From assembly GCF_900130015.1 (NCBI RefSeq), contig NZ_FQXS01000038.1:1-37331 (forward strand): 37,331 bases of DNA. The letters are read 5' to 3'. The DNA comes from Desulfofustis glycolicus DSM 9705 (GTDB lineage: Bacteria > Desulfobacterota > Desulfobulbia > Desulfobulbales > Desulfocapsaceae). This document shows, one piece after another, positions 26,074 to 36,449 of this stretch. Positions within the stretch are counted from its first letter, which is position 1; every line of letters begins with the position of its first letter. A model generated the notes under the pieces. That model saw nothing but the letters and a program-made list of their open reading frames with translations, did no database searches and was not told where the DNA came from. Made by a program: the position numbers and the translations under genes.

Positions 26074-26799
26074 TTACCAGCAGGCGCCGTCGATGATGGC
26101 CTGCATCTCTCTGACGGCTTCATCCAGACCGGTAAATACGGCGCGGCTGATGATGGCATGGCCGATCGACAGCTCCTCGATAAAATCGAGCCCGGCGACG
26201 GCCGCGGTATTATTGTAGTTGAGCCCGTGACCGGCGTTGACGCGCAAACCGAGCTGGTCCGCCTGCTCGGCTGCTGTCGCCAGCAGCGCCAATTCTTCCT
26301 GCCGCTGTGATTCCTGGCGGGCCTCGGCGTAGGTACCGGTATGCAGTTCGACAAAAGTGGCGCCGACTTCGGCGGCGGCGGCCACCTGGTCGGCCGTTGG
26401 ATCGATAAACAGTGATACCGGAATGCCGGCCCGCTCCATTCGTGCTATTGTTTTGGCCAGCTTTTTTTTCTGCGAGACGACGTTGAGGCCGCCTTCGGTG
26501 GTCAGTTCTTTTCGTTTCTCCGGAACCAGGGTGACCATGTCCGGAACGATTTCCAAGGCGATCTTGATGATCTCCGGTGCTGCGCCCATCTCCAGGTTCA
26601 GCTTCGTCTTCACCGTTTCCCGTAGCAGGCGGACATCGCGATCCTGGATGTGGCGCCGGTCTTCCCGCAGGTGGACGACGATACCGCCGGCGCCGGCGAG
26701 TTCGCAGATCGCAGCCGCAGTCACCGGGTCCGGCTCATTGATGCCCCGGGCCTGTCGAATGGTGGCGACGTGATCGACATTGATAGCTAAATTGATCAT
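26074..26799 (-). CDS. pdxJ: pyridoxine 5'-phosphate synthase
   Basis: The 241-aa product is a TIM-barrel enzyme that makes pyridoxine 5'-phosphate from 1-deoxyxylulose 5-phosphate and aminoacetone phosphate derivative. Family motifs are clear: [13 protein letters not shown] at the start, [64 protein letters not shown] and [13 protein letters not shown] near the end. Length is the usual ~240 aa. ATG 26799 has a perfect AGGAGG six bases upstream. The reading frame is also open upstream without a stop into ybeY, so a fused YbeY-PdxJ product is possible (see findings). Cytoplasmic; vitamin B6 synthesis. Confidence 0.95.
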   Translation of the reverse strand: MINLAINVDHVATIRQARGINEPDPVTAAAICELAGAGGIVVHLREDRRHIQDRDVRLLRETVKTKLNLEMGAAPEIIKIALEIVPDMVTLVPEKRKELTTEGGLNVVSQKKKLAKTIARMERAGIPVSLFIDPTADQVAAAAEVGATFVELHTGTYAEARQESQRQEELALLATAAEQADQLGLRVNAGHGLNYNNTAAVAGLDFIEELSIGHAIISRAVFTGLDEAVREMQAIIDGACW

Positions 26800-27261
26800 C
26801 TTAAACCTCCTAGTTTGCAGCAGTGATTGCTGTATCCGTTCTTCTTCGCTTTCCATCAACCGTGCCTCTTTCGGGGATCGCTCATGGTCGTAACCCAAAA
26901 GATGCAACAGGCCGTGAACCATGAGCCAATGCAGACGACGATAGAGTGTAGTATCGACGGTGCGCGCCTCCTCTGCGGCGCGATCGACGGAAATAACGAT
27001 GTCGCCGAGTTCGCTGAGGCCAAGCGATTGTACGGCCGGATCGGCGCCGTCACCAAACGGAAAGCTCAAGACGTTGGTTGGCTTGTTCTGGTGGCGAAAA
27101 CGCTGGTTCAGTTCGCGAACCTGCTTGTCACCGGTCAGCAGCACGGTGACTGTGCCGCTGCCGATGCGGCAAATGTGCAGCAGCGTTGCACCGTCGCAGC
27201 GCAGGGCTTCGGCAAGTGCCGGGGTAATTGCCGAATGGTCGTTGATCAGCGAGATCGGCAT
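26800..27261 (-). CDS. ybeY: endoribonuclease YbeY, in frame with pdxJ
   Basis: A 154-residue YbeY domain (16S rRNA maturation and ribosome quality control) with the zinc-binding signature [14 protein letters not shown] (three His), plus NVLSFPFGD and LGDIVIS before it. The normal YbeY ends near [11 protein letters not shown]. Here no stop codon follows: the frame continues TRRFK and then into the pdxJ start Met, so the codons reading TRRFK overlap the pdxJ ribosome site. The end given is the last base before the pdxJ ATG. The neighbour upstream is phoH, the usual partner of ybeY, 63 bases away. Confidence 0.9.
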
Positions 27262-27324
27262 TGTCGGTGTGCCTCGTATCGGTCGAGAGCCAATGGGGTG
27301 ATTACACCATCTTCACGGTAGCGG

Positions 27325-28305
<981 letters not shown>

Positions 28306-28313
28306 CGGGCGGC

Positions 28314-29180
28314 TTACTGACCCCCTCCCTGCAACTCCTGATCGATCATGGCCTGGAATCCTTCCATAGAGCGATTTTTGACGCGTTTGCCGTTGACGAA
28401 AATGGTCGGTGTCCCGGTCACACCGGCTTCCTGAGCAGCCTGCAGGTCTTTGTTGATTTGTTGCCGAACCGCAGGCGAGTTCATGTCCTGGTTGAAGCGG
28501 GCCATATCAAGGCCGAGTTTCGTTGCGGCGTCAACGATGGCCTGATCATTTAGTTCCGGTACAGCAAAGAGAATGTCGTGCATCTCCCAGAACTTGCCCT
28601 GGGCGCCGGCGGCCAGGGCGGCACGGGCGGCGGGGTCGGCAAAATTATGGAACCGAAGCGGCATATTCTTGAAGACAATGCGGGTCGTGTCCTTGTTTAG
28701 CTCGTGTACCTCGTCGAGCATCGGCGCAAACTGCTTGCAGTAGGGACATTCGAAATCGGTAAAAACGGTAAGGGTCACCGGTGCTTCGGGATTTCCTTTG
28801 GTCGGTGATCCATCGACGTCGATATCGACGACAAAATCGATAGCGATCGATGAAAACGTATTGTCCTTGTTATTGATTAGCAGGATGTTTTCGCCGCGAG
28901 CGTCGGTATCGATGGCGGAAACGCCCTTGTCGACCGGGACGCTGCCCTTGAATTGACCGTTTGTCTCATAGATCAGGACCGACTGCTGGTCGGTCAACAC
29001 AAACAGGTACTTACCGTCAACCGACTGCACCAGGTCGAGTGGTTTCTGCGGAAGTTGCCACTGGCTCGTCTGTTCGAAAATCAATCCGGTCGGGGCCGAC
29101 TGAGCGGCTGCCGATGAAATGGTGGGCAACAGCAACAGGCTGCCGACGGCTACAGCCCGGAAAAACGAGAAAGGAATCAT
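28314..29180 (-). CDS. DsbA-family thiol-disulfide protein, secreted, with extra N-terminal domain
   Basis: A 288-aa protein with an N-terminal signal peptide (RAVAVGSLLLLPTISSAAAQ, cleavage near residue 26). Residues ~30-120 form an added region reminiscent of a beta-propeller blade or NHL repeat (DLVQSVDGKYLFVLTDQQ, IYETNGQFKGSV, GENILLINN). Residues ~125-285 are a DsbA/thioredoxin fold with the CPYC active site in FTDFECPYCKQFAP and the cis-Pro loop TGTPTIFVNGK. It should act in the periplasm as an oxidase or isomerase. The extra domain may recruit a partner. It is the first gene of the minus-strand group dsbA-like/phoH/ybeY-pdxJ; no clear ribosome site was seen before ATG 29180. Confidence 0.9.
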   Translation of the reverse strand: MIPFSFFRAVAVGSLLLLPTISSAAAQSAPTGLIFEQTSQWQLPQKPLDLVQSVDGKYLFVLTDQQSVLIYETNGQFKGSVPVDKGVSAIDTDARGENILLINNKDNTFSSIAIDFVVDIDVDGSPTKGNPEAPVTLTVFTDFECPYCKQFAPMLDEVHELNKDTTRIVFKNMPLRFHNFADPAARAALAAGAQGKFWEMHDILFAVPELNDQAIVDAATKLGLDMARFNQDMNSPAVRQQINKDLQAAQEAGVTGTPTIFVNGKRVKNRSMEGFQAMIDQELQGGGQ

Positions 29181-29472
29181 GATAACCTCGTTAAGGATGA
29201 GTCAAGAGTAAGCTATGCATCAGGAGCGGCTTCGCACCGATACAGGTGGATAGCAGCCACCATAGCCATTATCGTATCCTTTGACAAGACGCAAAAAAGA
29301 ACACCTTTTTAACAAAAAGAATGGATTGCCGATACAATAGATGGTAATATTTATCCCTTTTGTGGCCTGCAGGCTTGATTCCGTCTCCCTGAAATCTTAC
29401 GGTGTGCCCGCTGCCGGGTTCCGATAAGCGTTACGTGACAGGGGAACCGGGTTCAAACAGCAAGCACCTTGG

Positions 29473-29556
29473 GCGAGAGTGGCGGAACTGGTAGACGCGC
29501 TGGTCTTAGGAACCAGTATCTTTGATGTGTGGGTTCGAGTCCCTCCTCTCGCACCA
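29473..29556 (+). tRNA. tRNA-Leu (anticodon UAG)
   Basis: GCGAGAG at the start pairs with CTCTCGC before A-CCA. The anticodon arm CTGGTCTTAGGAACCAG shows anticodon TAG. A class II variable arm and the GGTTCGAGTCC T-arm complete it. CCA is encoded. Confidence 0.96.
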
Positions 29557-29632
29557 CGTGCTGAAACTCAAACGGCTGTCGAGTCGTTCTTGACGGTCTT
29601 GCAACTGAAGGCTGTCCGGATATTCGTACGTT

Positions 29633-29663
29633 CCGTTCACCCAAGAGGCTGAACGGTTTTTTT
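29633..29663 (+). terminator. terminator between tRNA-Leu(UAG) and tig
   Basis: CCGTTCA (29633-29639) pairs with TGAACGG (29650-29656), followed by seven T. This is a plausible rho-independent terminator for the tRNA transcript. Confidence 0.75.
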
Positions 29664-29721
29664 CGATCTTCCGGGAGCTTGGAACAAAGGCAACAGGTTA
29701 ACAACCAGAGGAAAATCTCAC

Positions 29722-31098
29722 ATGGATGTAAAGGTAGAAGAACTCAGTACGCTGACGAGAAAGGTAACGATCACGATTCCCGCCGAAGAAGTGCAGGGCC
29801 GGCTCGACGAGGCCTACGCCAAACTGCAGAAGGAATCGAAAATGAAGGGCTTCCGCAAAGGCAAAGTGCCCCGTTCCGTTATCGTCAAGAGCTATCGGGC
29901 ACAGGTGCAGGGCGAAGTCGGGGAGAAACTGGTTCAGGATACCTATTTTGATATTATCGAAAAGCAGGATTTCGACCCGGTCGTCCATCCGGAGATTACC
30001 GATGCCACCTTCAACGACGACGGCAGCTTTACCTATGTCGCCCAGGTCGATGCCCGTCCGGTGTTCGAACTCAACACCTACAAGGGACTCGAGGTGGAGC
30101 GGCCCGATAACACGGTCACCGATGGAGCCGTCGACTATGAGCTTGCCGCTATGCGACGGCAGATGGCAGTCCTGAAAAGCGTCGAAGACCGGCCGGTCGC
30201 CGAGGGCGACGTGGTTGTCGTCGACTATCAGGGCTACCACAAAGACCGCGCTATGAAACAGGTGAAAAGTGAAGACCTCTCCGTCGATGTCGGCTCCGGT
30301 CAACTCGATGCCGAATTCGAAAAAAAATTGGTCGGCATGAAGCAGGGCGAGGAGGCCTCCTACGAAGTCGATTTTCCCGAGAGCCATCCCAATCCGCTCC
30401 TGGCCGGCAGGAAGGTGAATTTCAAAGTACTGGTCAAGGATGTCAAAGAACGCGTACTCGCCGAACTCGACGATGAATTCGCCAAGGACGTCAACGAGCA
30501 GTTCACCACTCTCGACGAGTTGAAAAACGCCATCCGGGAACGTTTGCAGAAAGATAAGGAAACGGCCGCCGAAGGTGATCTCAACGACCGTATCATGAAA
30601 AAACTGCTGGAGAACCACCAGTTTGAAGTACCGGAGCGACTCGTTCGTTTTGAACTCGATGAGATCATCAAAAATACCCAGGAACGGCTCGAAAAGAACG
30701 GTATGAGCCTGGAGGCCGCTGGCATCAGCCGAGAGGATCTGGAGAAGACCAACAGGCCGTTTGCCGTGCAACGGGTTACCGGCGACTTCATATTGAAAAA
30801 GATTGCCGAAGTCGAAGACATCAAGGTCAAGGATGAAGATCTCGAACGGACCTTCAAGAGAATCGGCGATCAGTACAATATGCCGGTATCCCGGGTCAAA
30901 GAGTTTTTCCAGAACCGTGACGATTTGCTGCCGCTGATGAACGAAGTGCTCAATGAGAAGATACTGAACTTCCTCAAGCAGGAAGCAAAGCTGATCGATC
31001 CTGCGCCGAAGGCGGAACAGCCGGCCGAAGAGACTGCAGACCAGCAGGATCAGCAGGCGGCGGCAACGTCTGAAGAAGCGAAAAGCACCGAAGAATAA
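29722..31098 (+). CDS. tig: trigger factor, ribosome-associated chaperone
   Basis: The 458-aa product has the three domains in order: the ribosome-binding domain with signature KGFRKGKVPRSVI (~residues 45-60), the FKBP-type peptidyl-prolyl isomerase domain starting near GDVVVVDYQGYHKD (~160-245), and the helical C-terminal chaperone domain. The last 30 residues are low-complexity and acidic (AEETADQQDQQAAATSEEAK). It folds nascent chains on the ribosome. The gene order tig-clpP-clpX-lon is classical; clpP begins 150 bases on. A moderate AGAGG site precedes ATG 29722. Confidence 0.96.
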   Translation: MDVKVEELSTLTRKVTITIPAEEVQGRLDEAYAKLQKESKMKGFRKGKVPRSVIVKSYRAQVQGEVGEKLVQDTYFDIIEKQDFDPVVHPEITDATFNDDGSFTYVAQVDARPVFELNTYKGLEVERPDNTVTDGAVDYELAAMRRQMAVLKSVEDRPVAEGDVVVVDYQGYHKDRAMKQVKSEDLSVDVGSGQLDAEFEKKLVGMKQGEEASYEVDFPESHPNPLLAGRKVNFKVLVKDVKERVLAELDDEFAKDVNEQFTTLDELKNAIRERLQKDKETAAEGDLNDRIMKKLLENHQFEVPERLVRFELDEIIKNTQERLEKNGMSLEAAGISREDLEKTNRPFAVQRVTGDFILKKIAEVEDIKVKDEDLERTFKRIGDQYNMPVSRVKEFFQNRDDLLPLMNEVLNEKILNFLKQEAKLIDPAPKAEQPAEETADQQDQQAAATSEEAKSTEE

Positions 31099-31248
31099 TC
31101 GACATCAGGACGGTGTCCGACCAACGGCACCGGAAGACGACACGGAGCCGTTGATTATTTCAGCTTTGGCTTTACTGTGTCAGTGTCAACCAATTTCGAC
31201 TGCAGGGGCTCACGTCCGTTGCAGTCGACTTTTTTCAGGGGAGCGGAT

Positions 31249-31857
31249 ATGAACCTGGTACCGATGGTAGTCGAACAAAGTCCTCGCGGGGAACGCGCCT
31301 ACGATATTTATTCCCGCCTGCTCAAGGAGCGCATTATTTTCCTTGGATCCAGTATCAACGATGACGTGTCGAACCTGATCATTGCGCAGCTCCTTTTCCT
31401 CGAGGCCGAAGACCCCGACAAAGATATCACCTTCTACATCAATTCTCCCGGCGGCGTGGTCACAGCCGGTATGGCGGTCTACGATACGATGCAATTTGTC
31501 AAGTGCGATATCGCCACGCTGTGCATGGGGCAGGCCGCCTCGATGGCGGCCGTATTGCTCGCCGCAGGGGCCAACGGGAAACGCTACTCGCTGCCCAACT
31601 CCCGGATCATGATCCATCAGCCGATGGGCGGGTTCCAGGGACAGGCGAGCGATATCGATATCCATGCCCGGGAGATTCTGCGGATTCGTGAAGACTTGAA
31701 TAAAATCCTGGCCGGCCATACCGGCCAGTCGATCAAGAAGATCGCTGCCGATACCGAGCGTGATCGCTTTATGAGTGCCGAAGAAGCGAAAAAGTATGGT
31801 ATAATAGATAATGTACTCACCAAGCGAACGCTCCCAGGAGAGGAAAAGGCATCATGA
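31249..31857 (+). CDS. clpP: ATP-dependent Clp protease proteolytic subunit
   Basis: A 202-aa serine peptidase of the Clp complex. The catalytic triad is visible: Ser in [10 protein letters not shown], His in [10 protein letters not shown], Asp in [13 protein letters not shown]. Also typical are the N-terminal [20 protein letters not shown] and [19 protein letters not shown]. Start ATG 31249 is chosen because it has AGGGGAG upstream and gives the family's short propeptide; a longer in-frame start at 31177 lacks support. It ends in a four-base ATGA overlap with clpX. Confidence 0.97.
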   Translation: MNLVPMVVEQSPRGERAYDIYSRLLKERIIFLGSSINDDVSNLIIAQLLFLEAEDPDKDITFYINSPGGVVTAGMAVYDTMQFVKCDIATLCMGQAASMAAVLLAAGANGKRYSLPNSRIMIHQPMGGFQGQASDIDIHAREILRIREDLNKILAGHTGQSIKKIAADTERDRFMSAEEAKKYGIIDNVLTKRTLPGEEKAS

Positions 31858-33131
31858 GTGATTTCGACAAGCGGGAAACCGACTGTAAATGTTCGTTCTG
31901 CGGTAAGAGCCAGGACGAGGTGGAAAAGCTGATAGCCGGTCCCGACGTTTATATTTGCGACGAATGTATTGAGTTGTGCAACGAGATCGTCCTCGAAGAA
32001 GACGAGAAAATCGACGGCCGGGAAGGCCAGCGGGCATTCCAGGCGGCCTCGCTGAAACCCAAGGACATCAACGATTATCTGGAGCAATACGTCATCGGCC
32101 AGGAGCGAGCCAAAAAGATCCTGTCGGTAGCGGTGCACAACCATTACAAGCGGATCGACGCCCCGGCCAGTGACGACGAGGTCGATCTGCAGAAATCGAA
32201 CATCATCCTGATCGGTCCGACCGGCTCGGGAAAGACCCTGATGGCGCAAACGCTGGCCAAGGTCCTGCAGGTACCGTTCTGTATCGCCGATGCGACGACG
32301 CTGACCGAGGCCGGATATGTCGGTGAAGACGTAGAAAACATCCTGGTCAACCTGTTGCAGGCCGCCGATTATGATATCGAAAAGGCGGAGCGCGGCATCA
32401 TCTACATCGATGAGATCGACAAGATCGCCCGCAAATCCGACAGCCCGTCGCTGACTCGCGATGTCTCCGGTGAAGGCGTTCAGCAGGCCCTGCTGAAAAT
32501 CATCGAAGGCACCATCGCCTCGATTCCGCCAAAGGGCGGCCGTAAACACCCGCAACAGGAGTTGATCAAGATCGACACCACCAACATTTTGTTTATCGTC
32601 GGTGGCGCCTTCGTCGGCCTGGATTCGGTAATCAAACGCCGCACCGGCCGGAAATCGATCGGTATGACCGCTGAAATCCACAGTGAAACGAAGAAGAAAA
32701 TGGGCGAAATCCTGGCGAGTGTGCAGCCGGAAGATCTGCTCAAGTTCGGCCTGATTCCAGAGTTGGTCGGCAGATTGCCGGTCATTGCCACGATGGAGGA
32801 GTTGGTCGAAGAGGATCTGGTGCGCATCCTCAAGGAACCGAAGAACGCCCTAACCAAACAATATCAGAAACTTTTTCAGTTCGAAAATATCCTGCTGCGC
32901 TTTACCGAAGGCGCGCTGACCGCCGTTGCCCGCAAGGCGCTGGCCCGCAAGTCGGGGGCCCGCGGTCTTCGCTCGGTGCTGGAAGAGGCGATGCTTGACG
33001 TTATGTACGACTTACCATCGAAAAAGGATGTGCAGGAGTGCGTGATCAGCGAGCAGGTTATCACCAACGGCGATTATCCGGTCATCCTCTATCAGAAATC
33101 GGTCGCCGACGACGAACTGAAAAGCGCCTGA
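31854..33131 (+). CDS. clpX: Clp protease ATP-binding subunit ClpX
   Basis: A 425-aa AAA+ unfoldase. The N-terminal zinc-binding domain has CSFCGKSQ and [13 protein letters not shown] (four Cys, residues ~13-47). Walker A is [15 protein letters not shown] and Walker B is [14 protein letters not shown]. The pore and sensor regions and the IGF-type loop area (RKSIGMTAE) follow the standard layout. It feeds substrates to ClpP, with which it is translationally coupled by a four-base overlap. Full length. Confidence 0.97.
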   Translation: MSDFDKRETDCKCSFCGKSQDEVEKLIAGPDVYICDECIELCNEIVLEEDEKIDGREGQRAFQAASLKPKDINDYLEQYVIGQERAKKILSVAVHNHYKRIDAPASDDEVDLQKSNIILIGPTGSGKTLMAQTLAKVLQVPFCIADATTLTEAGYVGEDVENILVNLLQAADYDIEKAERGIIYIDEIDKIARKSDSPSLTRDVSGEGVQQALLKIIEGTIASIPPKGGRKHPQQELIKIDTTNILFIVGGAFVGLDSVIKRRTGRKSIGMTAEIHSETKKKMGEILASVQPEDLLKFGLIPELVGRLPVIATMEELVEEDLVRILKEPKNALTKQYQKLFQFENILLRFTEGALTAVARKALARKSGARGLRSVLEEAMLDVMYDLPSKKDVQECVISEQVITNGDYPVILYQKSVADDELKSA

Positions 33132-33154
33132 GAAGACCGTAGACGAGCATAATA

Positions 33155-35563
33155 ATGAAATCATCTCTTGAAACGAAGCTTTTTCCGGTGATGCCGCTAC
33201 GCGACATCGTCATTTTTCCGCATATGGTGGCACCGCTGGTGGTCGGCAGAAAACAGTCGATCCTGGCCCTCGAAGACGCCATGGAAAAACGCACCGAGAT
33301 TTTCCTGGTGACGCAGATAAAGGCCGGTGACGACGAACCCGGCCCCGAGGGCATTTATGACGTTGGTACCTTGGCCAATGTCATGCAATTGCTGCGTCTG
33401 CCGGACGGTACCATTAAAGCGCTGGTCGAGGGCAAGCGGAGGGCGCGTATCATCTCGCATGTCCACCATGACCGCTTCATGCTCGCCGAGTTGCAGGAAT
33501 TGCCGGAAGAGATGGAGGCCTCCAGCGAGGTGGTCGCCTACGAGCGAGAGTTACGCCGCTATTTCGAGGAATTTGCGCTGACCAACAAGAAGATCGCCAA
33601 AGAGGTGGTCAAGTCTGTCCAGAACATCGATGATCCCCGTAAGCTGGTCCACGTTATCTGCGCTCATTTGCCGCTGAAAACCGAGGAAAAGCAAAAGGTC
33701 CTCGAGTCTGAATCACTGGGGCGGCGCATGGAGACCATCCTCGATATTCTCAATCGGGAGATCGAGCTGTCCGAGCTGGAAAAGGAGATCAACGCCCGGG
33801 TGAAGACGCGGATGGGCAAGACCCAGCGCAACTATTACCTGAGCGAGAAGGTCAAGGAAATCCAGAGTGAGATGGGCCAGGGTGAAGACGGGGGCGACGA
33901 TATCGCCGAACTCGAAGCGGCGGTTAAAAAGAAAAAGCTGCCGCAGATCGCCCTGGAAAAGGTTACCAAAGAGCTGAAGAAGCTGCGCAATATGCCGCCG
34001 ATGTCGGCAGAGACCACGGTGGTGCGAAACTACGTCGACTGCATCCTGACGCTGCCATGGAAAAAGAAAAGCAAGAGCGTCATCGACATCAACAAAGCGG
34101 AAAAGATCCTCGATGAAGATCATTACGGCCTGAAAAAACCGAAGGAGCGTATCCTCGAATACCTGGCCGTACAGGCTCAGGTCAAGAAGATCAAGGGACC
34201 GATCCTCTGTCTCGTCGGCCCCCCGGGTGTCGGCAAAACATCGATCTGTCGCTCCGTGGCCAGAGCGCTGAACCGCAAGTTTGTCCGTCTCTCCCTGGGC
34301 GGCGTGCGTGACGAGGCGGAGATCCGCGGGCACCGGCGCACCTATATCGGTGCCATGCCCGGCAAGATCATCCAGGCCATGCAGCGGGCCGAGGTATCCA
34401 ACCCGGTTTTCTGTCTCGATGAAGTCGACAAGATGTCCATGGATTTTCGCGGCGATCCCTCGTCCGCACTGCTGGAGGTGCTCGATCCGGAACAAAACAT
34501 CGCCTTCAACGATCACTACCTGGACATCGACTACGATCTCTCCGAGGTCTTCTTCATCACCACGGCCAACAACCTGCACGGCATTCCGGTGCCGCTCCAG
34601 GACCGCATGGAGATCATCCACCTGAGCGGTTATACCGAAGAGGAGAAGCAGAAGATCGCCGAAGGGTACCTGATTCCCAAGCAGATCGAAGAAAACGGCT
34701 TCAAAGCCGGCGATATCTCCCTGACTGCCGGCGCCATTCTCGAGATCGTTCGTCGTTATACGAAAGAGGCCGGGGTCAGAGACCTGGAGCGCAATATCTC
34801 GGCGATATGCCGAAAGATAGCCCGTGATCGCCTCAAGCGCGACTTGAAGAATAAGAAATACCGACTGTCCGTCCAATCGGTGAACAAATATCTCGGCACC
34901 CCGAAATATCGCTACGGCCTGGCCGAAGAGCAGGAGCGGATCGGTTTGTCAACCGGGCTGGCCTGGACCGAGGTCGGCGGCGATCTGCTGCAAATTGAAA
35001 CGACGCTGATGACCGGTTCCGGCAAAATGATCATCACCGGCAAGCTTGGCGATGTGATGCAGGAGAGCGCCCAGGCGGCCCTCAGTTATGTCAGGTCCCG
35101 GGCGGAACGACTCGGCCTGCAACCCGATTTCTACCAGAAACTGGACATCCACGTGCACGTCCCGGAGGGGGCCATCCCCAAGGATGGACCGTCGGCAGGC
35201 ATCACCATTGCCACGTCGATTGTCTCGGCATTGATCAAGAAACCGGTCAAACATCACTTGGCGATGACCGGAGAGATCACCTTGCGCGGCAGGGTGCTGC
35301 CGATCGGTGGGCTGACCGAGAAGCTGCTCGCAGCCAAACGAGGCAATATCACCAACGTGTTGGTCCCCAAGGATAACGAGCGCAACCTCAACGACGTGCC
35401 GGTCAAGATCCGGAAAAAGCTCGCCATCACGTTGGTCGAACACATGGATGAGGTCCTCGAGCAGGCGATCATCGTCAATGAGGGGGAGAGCTTGTTCAAA
35501 CACCCACCGATCAACCCGGTATATAACGAAATTTCACTCAACGAGCATAATACGACCCAGTGA
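33155..35563 (+). CDS. lon: ATP-dependent protease Lon
   Basis: The 802-aa product has all Lon domains. The N-terminal substrate-binding LAN domain starts [18 protein letters not shown]. The AAA+ domain has Walker [16 protein letters not shown] and Walker [11 protein letters not shown]. The peptidase domain has the Ser-Lys dyad in [14 protein letters not shown] and [13 protein letters not shown]. It lies 23 bases after clpX; the immediate upstream region has no strong Shine-Dalgarno sequence. The C-terminal end after the peptidase domain ([20 protein letters not shown]) is a short tail. Cytoplasmic quality-control protease. Confidence 0.97.
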   Translation: MKSSLETKLFPVMPLRDIVIFPHMVAPLVVGRKQSILALEDAMEKRTEIFLVTQIKAGDDEPGPEGIYDVGTLANVMQLLRLPDGTIKALVEGKRRARIISHVHHDRFMLAELQELPEEMEASSEVVAYERELRRYFEEFALTNKKIAKEVVKSVQNIDDPRKLVHVICAHLPLKTEEKQKVLESESLGRRMETILDILNREIELSELEKEINARVKTRMGKTQRNYYLSEKVKEIQSEMGQGEDGGDDIAELEAAVKKKKLPQIALEKVTKELKKLRNMPPMSAETTVVRNYVDCILTLPWKKKSKSVIDINKAEKILDEDHYGLKKPKERILEYLAVQAQVKKIKGPILCLVGPPGVGKTSICRSVARALNRKFVRLSLGGVRDEAEIRGHRRTYIGAMPGKIIQAMQRAEVSNPVFCLDEVDKMSMDFRGDPSSALLEVLDPEQNIAFNDHYLDIDYDLSEVFFITTANNLHGIPVPLQDRMEIIHLSGYTEEEKQKIAEGYLIPKQIEENGFKAGDISLTAGAILEIVRRYTKEAGVRDLERNISAICRKIARDRLKRDLKNKKYRLSVQSVNKYLGTPKYRYGLAEEQERIGLSTGLAWTEVGGDLLQIETTLMTGSGKMIITGKLGDVMQESAQAALSYVRSRAERLGLQPDFYQKLDIHVHVPEGAIPKDGPSAGITIATSIVSALIKKPVKHHLAMTGEITLRGRVLPIGGLTEKLLAAKRGNITNVLVPKDNERNLNDVPVKIRKKLAITLVEHMDEVLEQAIIVNEGESLFKHPPINPVYNEISLNEHNTTQ

Positions 35564-35572
35564 TCTTTTTGC

Positions 35573-35601
35573 TTGACGGGTACCGGTTATGCTGGTAAAT
35601 A
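35573..35601 (+). promoter_or_regulatory. sigma70-type promoter for the tRNA-Val/tRNA-Asp pair
   Basis: TTGACG (35573-35578), a 17-base spacer, then TAAATA (35596-35601), ending 14 bases before the tRNA-Val start. It lies just after the lon stop codon. Confidence 0.7.
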
Positions 35602-35615
35602 CACACCACGTTTCC

Positions 35616-35691
35616 GGGCGGGTAGCTCAGCTGGGAGAGCATCGGCCTTACAAGCCGAGGGTCACAGGTTCGATCCCTGTTCCGCCCACCA
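35616..35691 (+). tRNA. tRNA-Val (anticodon UAC)
   Basis: Starts GGGCGGG and ends TCCGCCC-A-CCA; the D-arm is AGCTCAGCTGGGAGAGC, the anticodon arm CGGCCTTACAAGCCG with anticodon TAC, and the T-arm CAGGTTCGATCCCTG. Complete, with CCA encoded. Confidence 0.96.
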
Positions 35692-35706
35692 TAGACGAGT
35701 TTATTC

Positions 35707-35783
35707 GGAGCGGTAGTTCAGTTGGTTAGAATGCCGGCCTGTCACGCCGGAGGTCGCGGGTTCGAGTCCCGTCCGCTCCGCCA
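35707..35783 (+). tRNA. tRNA-Asp (anticodon GUC)
   Basis: GGAGCGG pairs with CCGCTCC before G-CCA. The anticodon arm is CCGGCCTGTCACGCCGG with anticodon GTC. The T-arm is CGGGTTCGAGTCCCG. It follows tRNA-Val by 15 bases, so both are in one transcript. Confidence 0.96.
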
Positions 35784-35789
35784 GCTAAA

Positions 35790-35828
35790 GAAAGGGTTTC
35801 AGGATTTTTCCTGAAACCCTTTCTCCTT
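35790..35828 (+). terminator. terminator of the tRNA-Val/Asp unit
   Basis: GAAAGGGTTTCAGG (35790-35803) pairs over 14 bp with CCTGAAACCCTTTC (35810-35823), with a short AT loop and a T-rich tail. Confidence 0.88.
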
Positions 35829-35933
35829 TTCCCCGCACTATTCCTCGCAATGCGAGTAGTAAGTAAAGGTAATTCCCCTCGGCTGCATCGTCTTATTTTT
35901 TGCTTCATTCAATAAAAAGGGAACGGATTTTCC

Positions 35934-36136
35934 GGTCCCCCTCCGTTTCGGCGTGTTATTCTCGAGGATCTCGAGCACAGCGAGAGAGAAATCGGTTCTA
36001 TTGTTTGGAAAAGGTTGCCGAGGGGATCTTGACCGTCAGGTTTGCCTGGTGGAAGAATACAGTGCGGATCATTGGCGCCGGATACTGGCGCAACGGGAAA
36101 AAGATTTATGAAGCCGAAAATAACATACACCAATGA
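35934..36136 (+). pseudogene. BrnT-like toxin remnant with a frameshift
   Basis: One frame reads RRVILEDLEHSERE up to base 35990. The following frame, from 35993, reads RFYCLEKVAEGILTVRF, then NTVRIIGAGYWRNGKKIYE to a stop at 36134-36136. Put together across a one-base loss (expected gap near GAGAGAGAAATCGG) they resemble a BrnT-type ribonuclease toxin, whose ends typically read '...RIIGAGYWRKGKKIYE'. The N-terminal part of the family is missing or unrecognisable. The overlapping antitoxin-like start at 36108 fits BrnT-BrnA gene order. The family call rests on memory of the motif. Confidence 0.5.
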
Positions 36137-36338
36137 GCCGATCGGCAAGGTACGGGTGATCGCTGAGTTCCTGTCAACTCCGGAAGACTTGGTGGAGGAA
36201 GCCCGCAGGCCGAACCACGATAAGAAGGCAACTGGCGATCCCGATGACGGTGGTCAGCAGATCCGTCCGGATGCCAGTAAAGTAGGTTGCCTCGATAAGC
36301 GGTGTCCATTCCATAGCCTTCTCCTCTTGATTTTTTGA
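36108..36338 (+). pseudogene. antitoxin-like (BrnA/CopG type) N-terminal fragment
   Basis: The frame starts MKPKITYTNEPIGKVRVIAE and reaches STPEDLV at about base 36194; this resembles the start of small ribbon-helix-helix/BrnA-like antitoxins (IxYTxEPIG...FLPSPEDLV). Beyond that the family pattern stops and the frame runs through antisense sequence of an opposite-strand gene until 36338. It overlaps the toxin remnant by 29 bases. The gene was therefore probably cut at ~36195 by a rearrangement, and no DNA-binding core remains. Confidence 0.5.
36174..36314 (-). CDS. short membrane protein resembling a filamentous-phage coat protein (truncated)
   Basis: A 46-aa frame with a strong ribosome site (GAGGAGAAGG) six to eight bases before ATG 36314. 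It reads MEWTPLIEATYFTGIRTDLL and then a hydrophobic helix TTVIGIASCLLIVV. That layout, a short amphipathic start followed by one membrane helix, is like inovirus major coat proteins, which normally end in a few basic residues. Here the last 12 residues (RPAGFLHQVFRS) run over the antitoxin fragment, so the original end seems replaced. It follows an apparent phage-like gene on the same strand. The identity is inferred from pattern only. Confidence 0.4.
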   Translation of the reverse strand: MEWTPLIEATYFTGIRTDLLTTVIGIASCLLIVVRPAGFLHQVFRS

Positions 36339-36449
36339 TGCGGCGGGGGGTAGAGTGCAAATGATGCGGGAAATCGGGATGATCGACAGCGTACCCGCCC
36401 GGCTGTAGTCGGAACGGCTGCGCTGTCGATCTCGTGCGGAGTCGGTTGG

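Noticed and set aside
26074-27261. Treating ybeY-pdxJ as one certain fusion gene
   Set aside because: A perfect ribosome site in front of the PdxJ ATG makes separate translation at least as likely, so two entries are given and the fusion is reported as a finding.
33713-34876. 387-codon minus-strand frame inside lon
   Set aside because: Lon is unmistakable on the plus strand; the antisense frame results from its GC-rich third positions.
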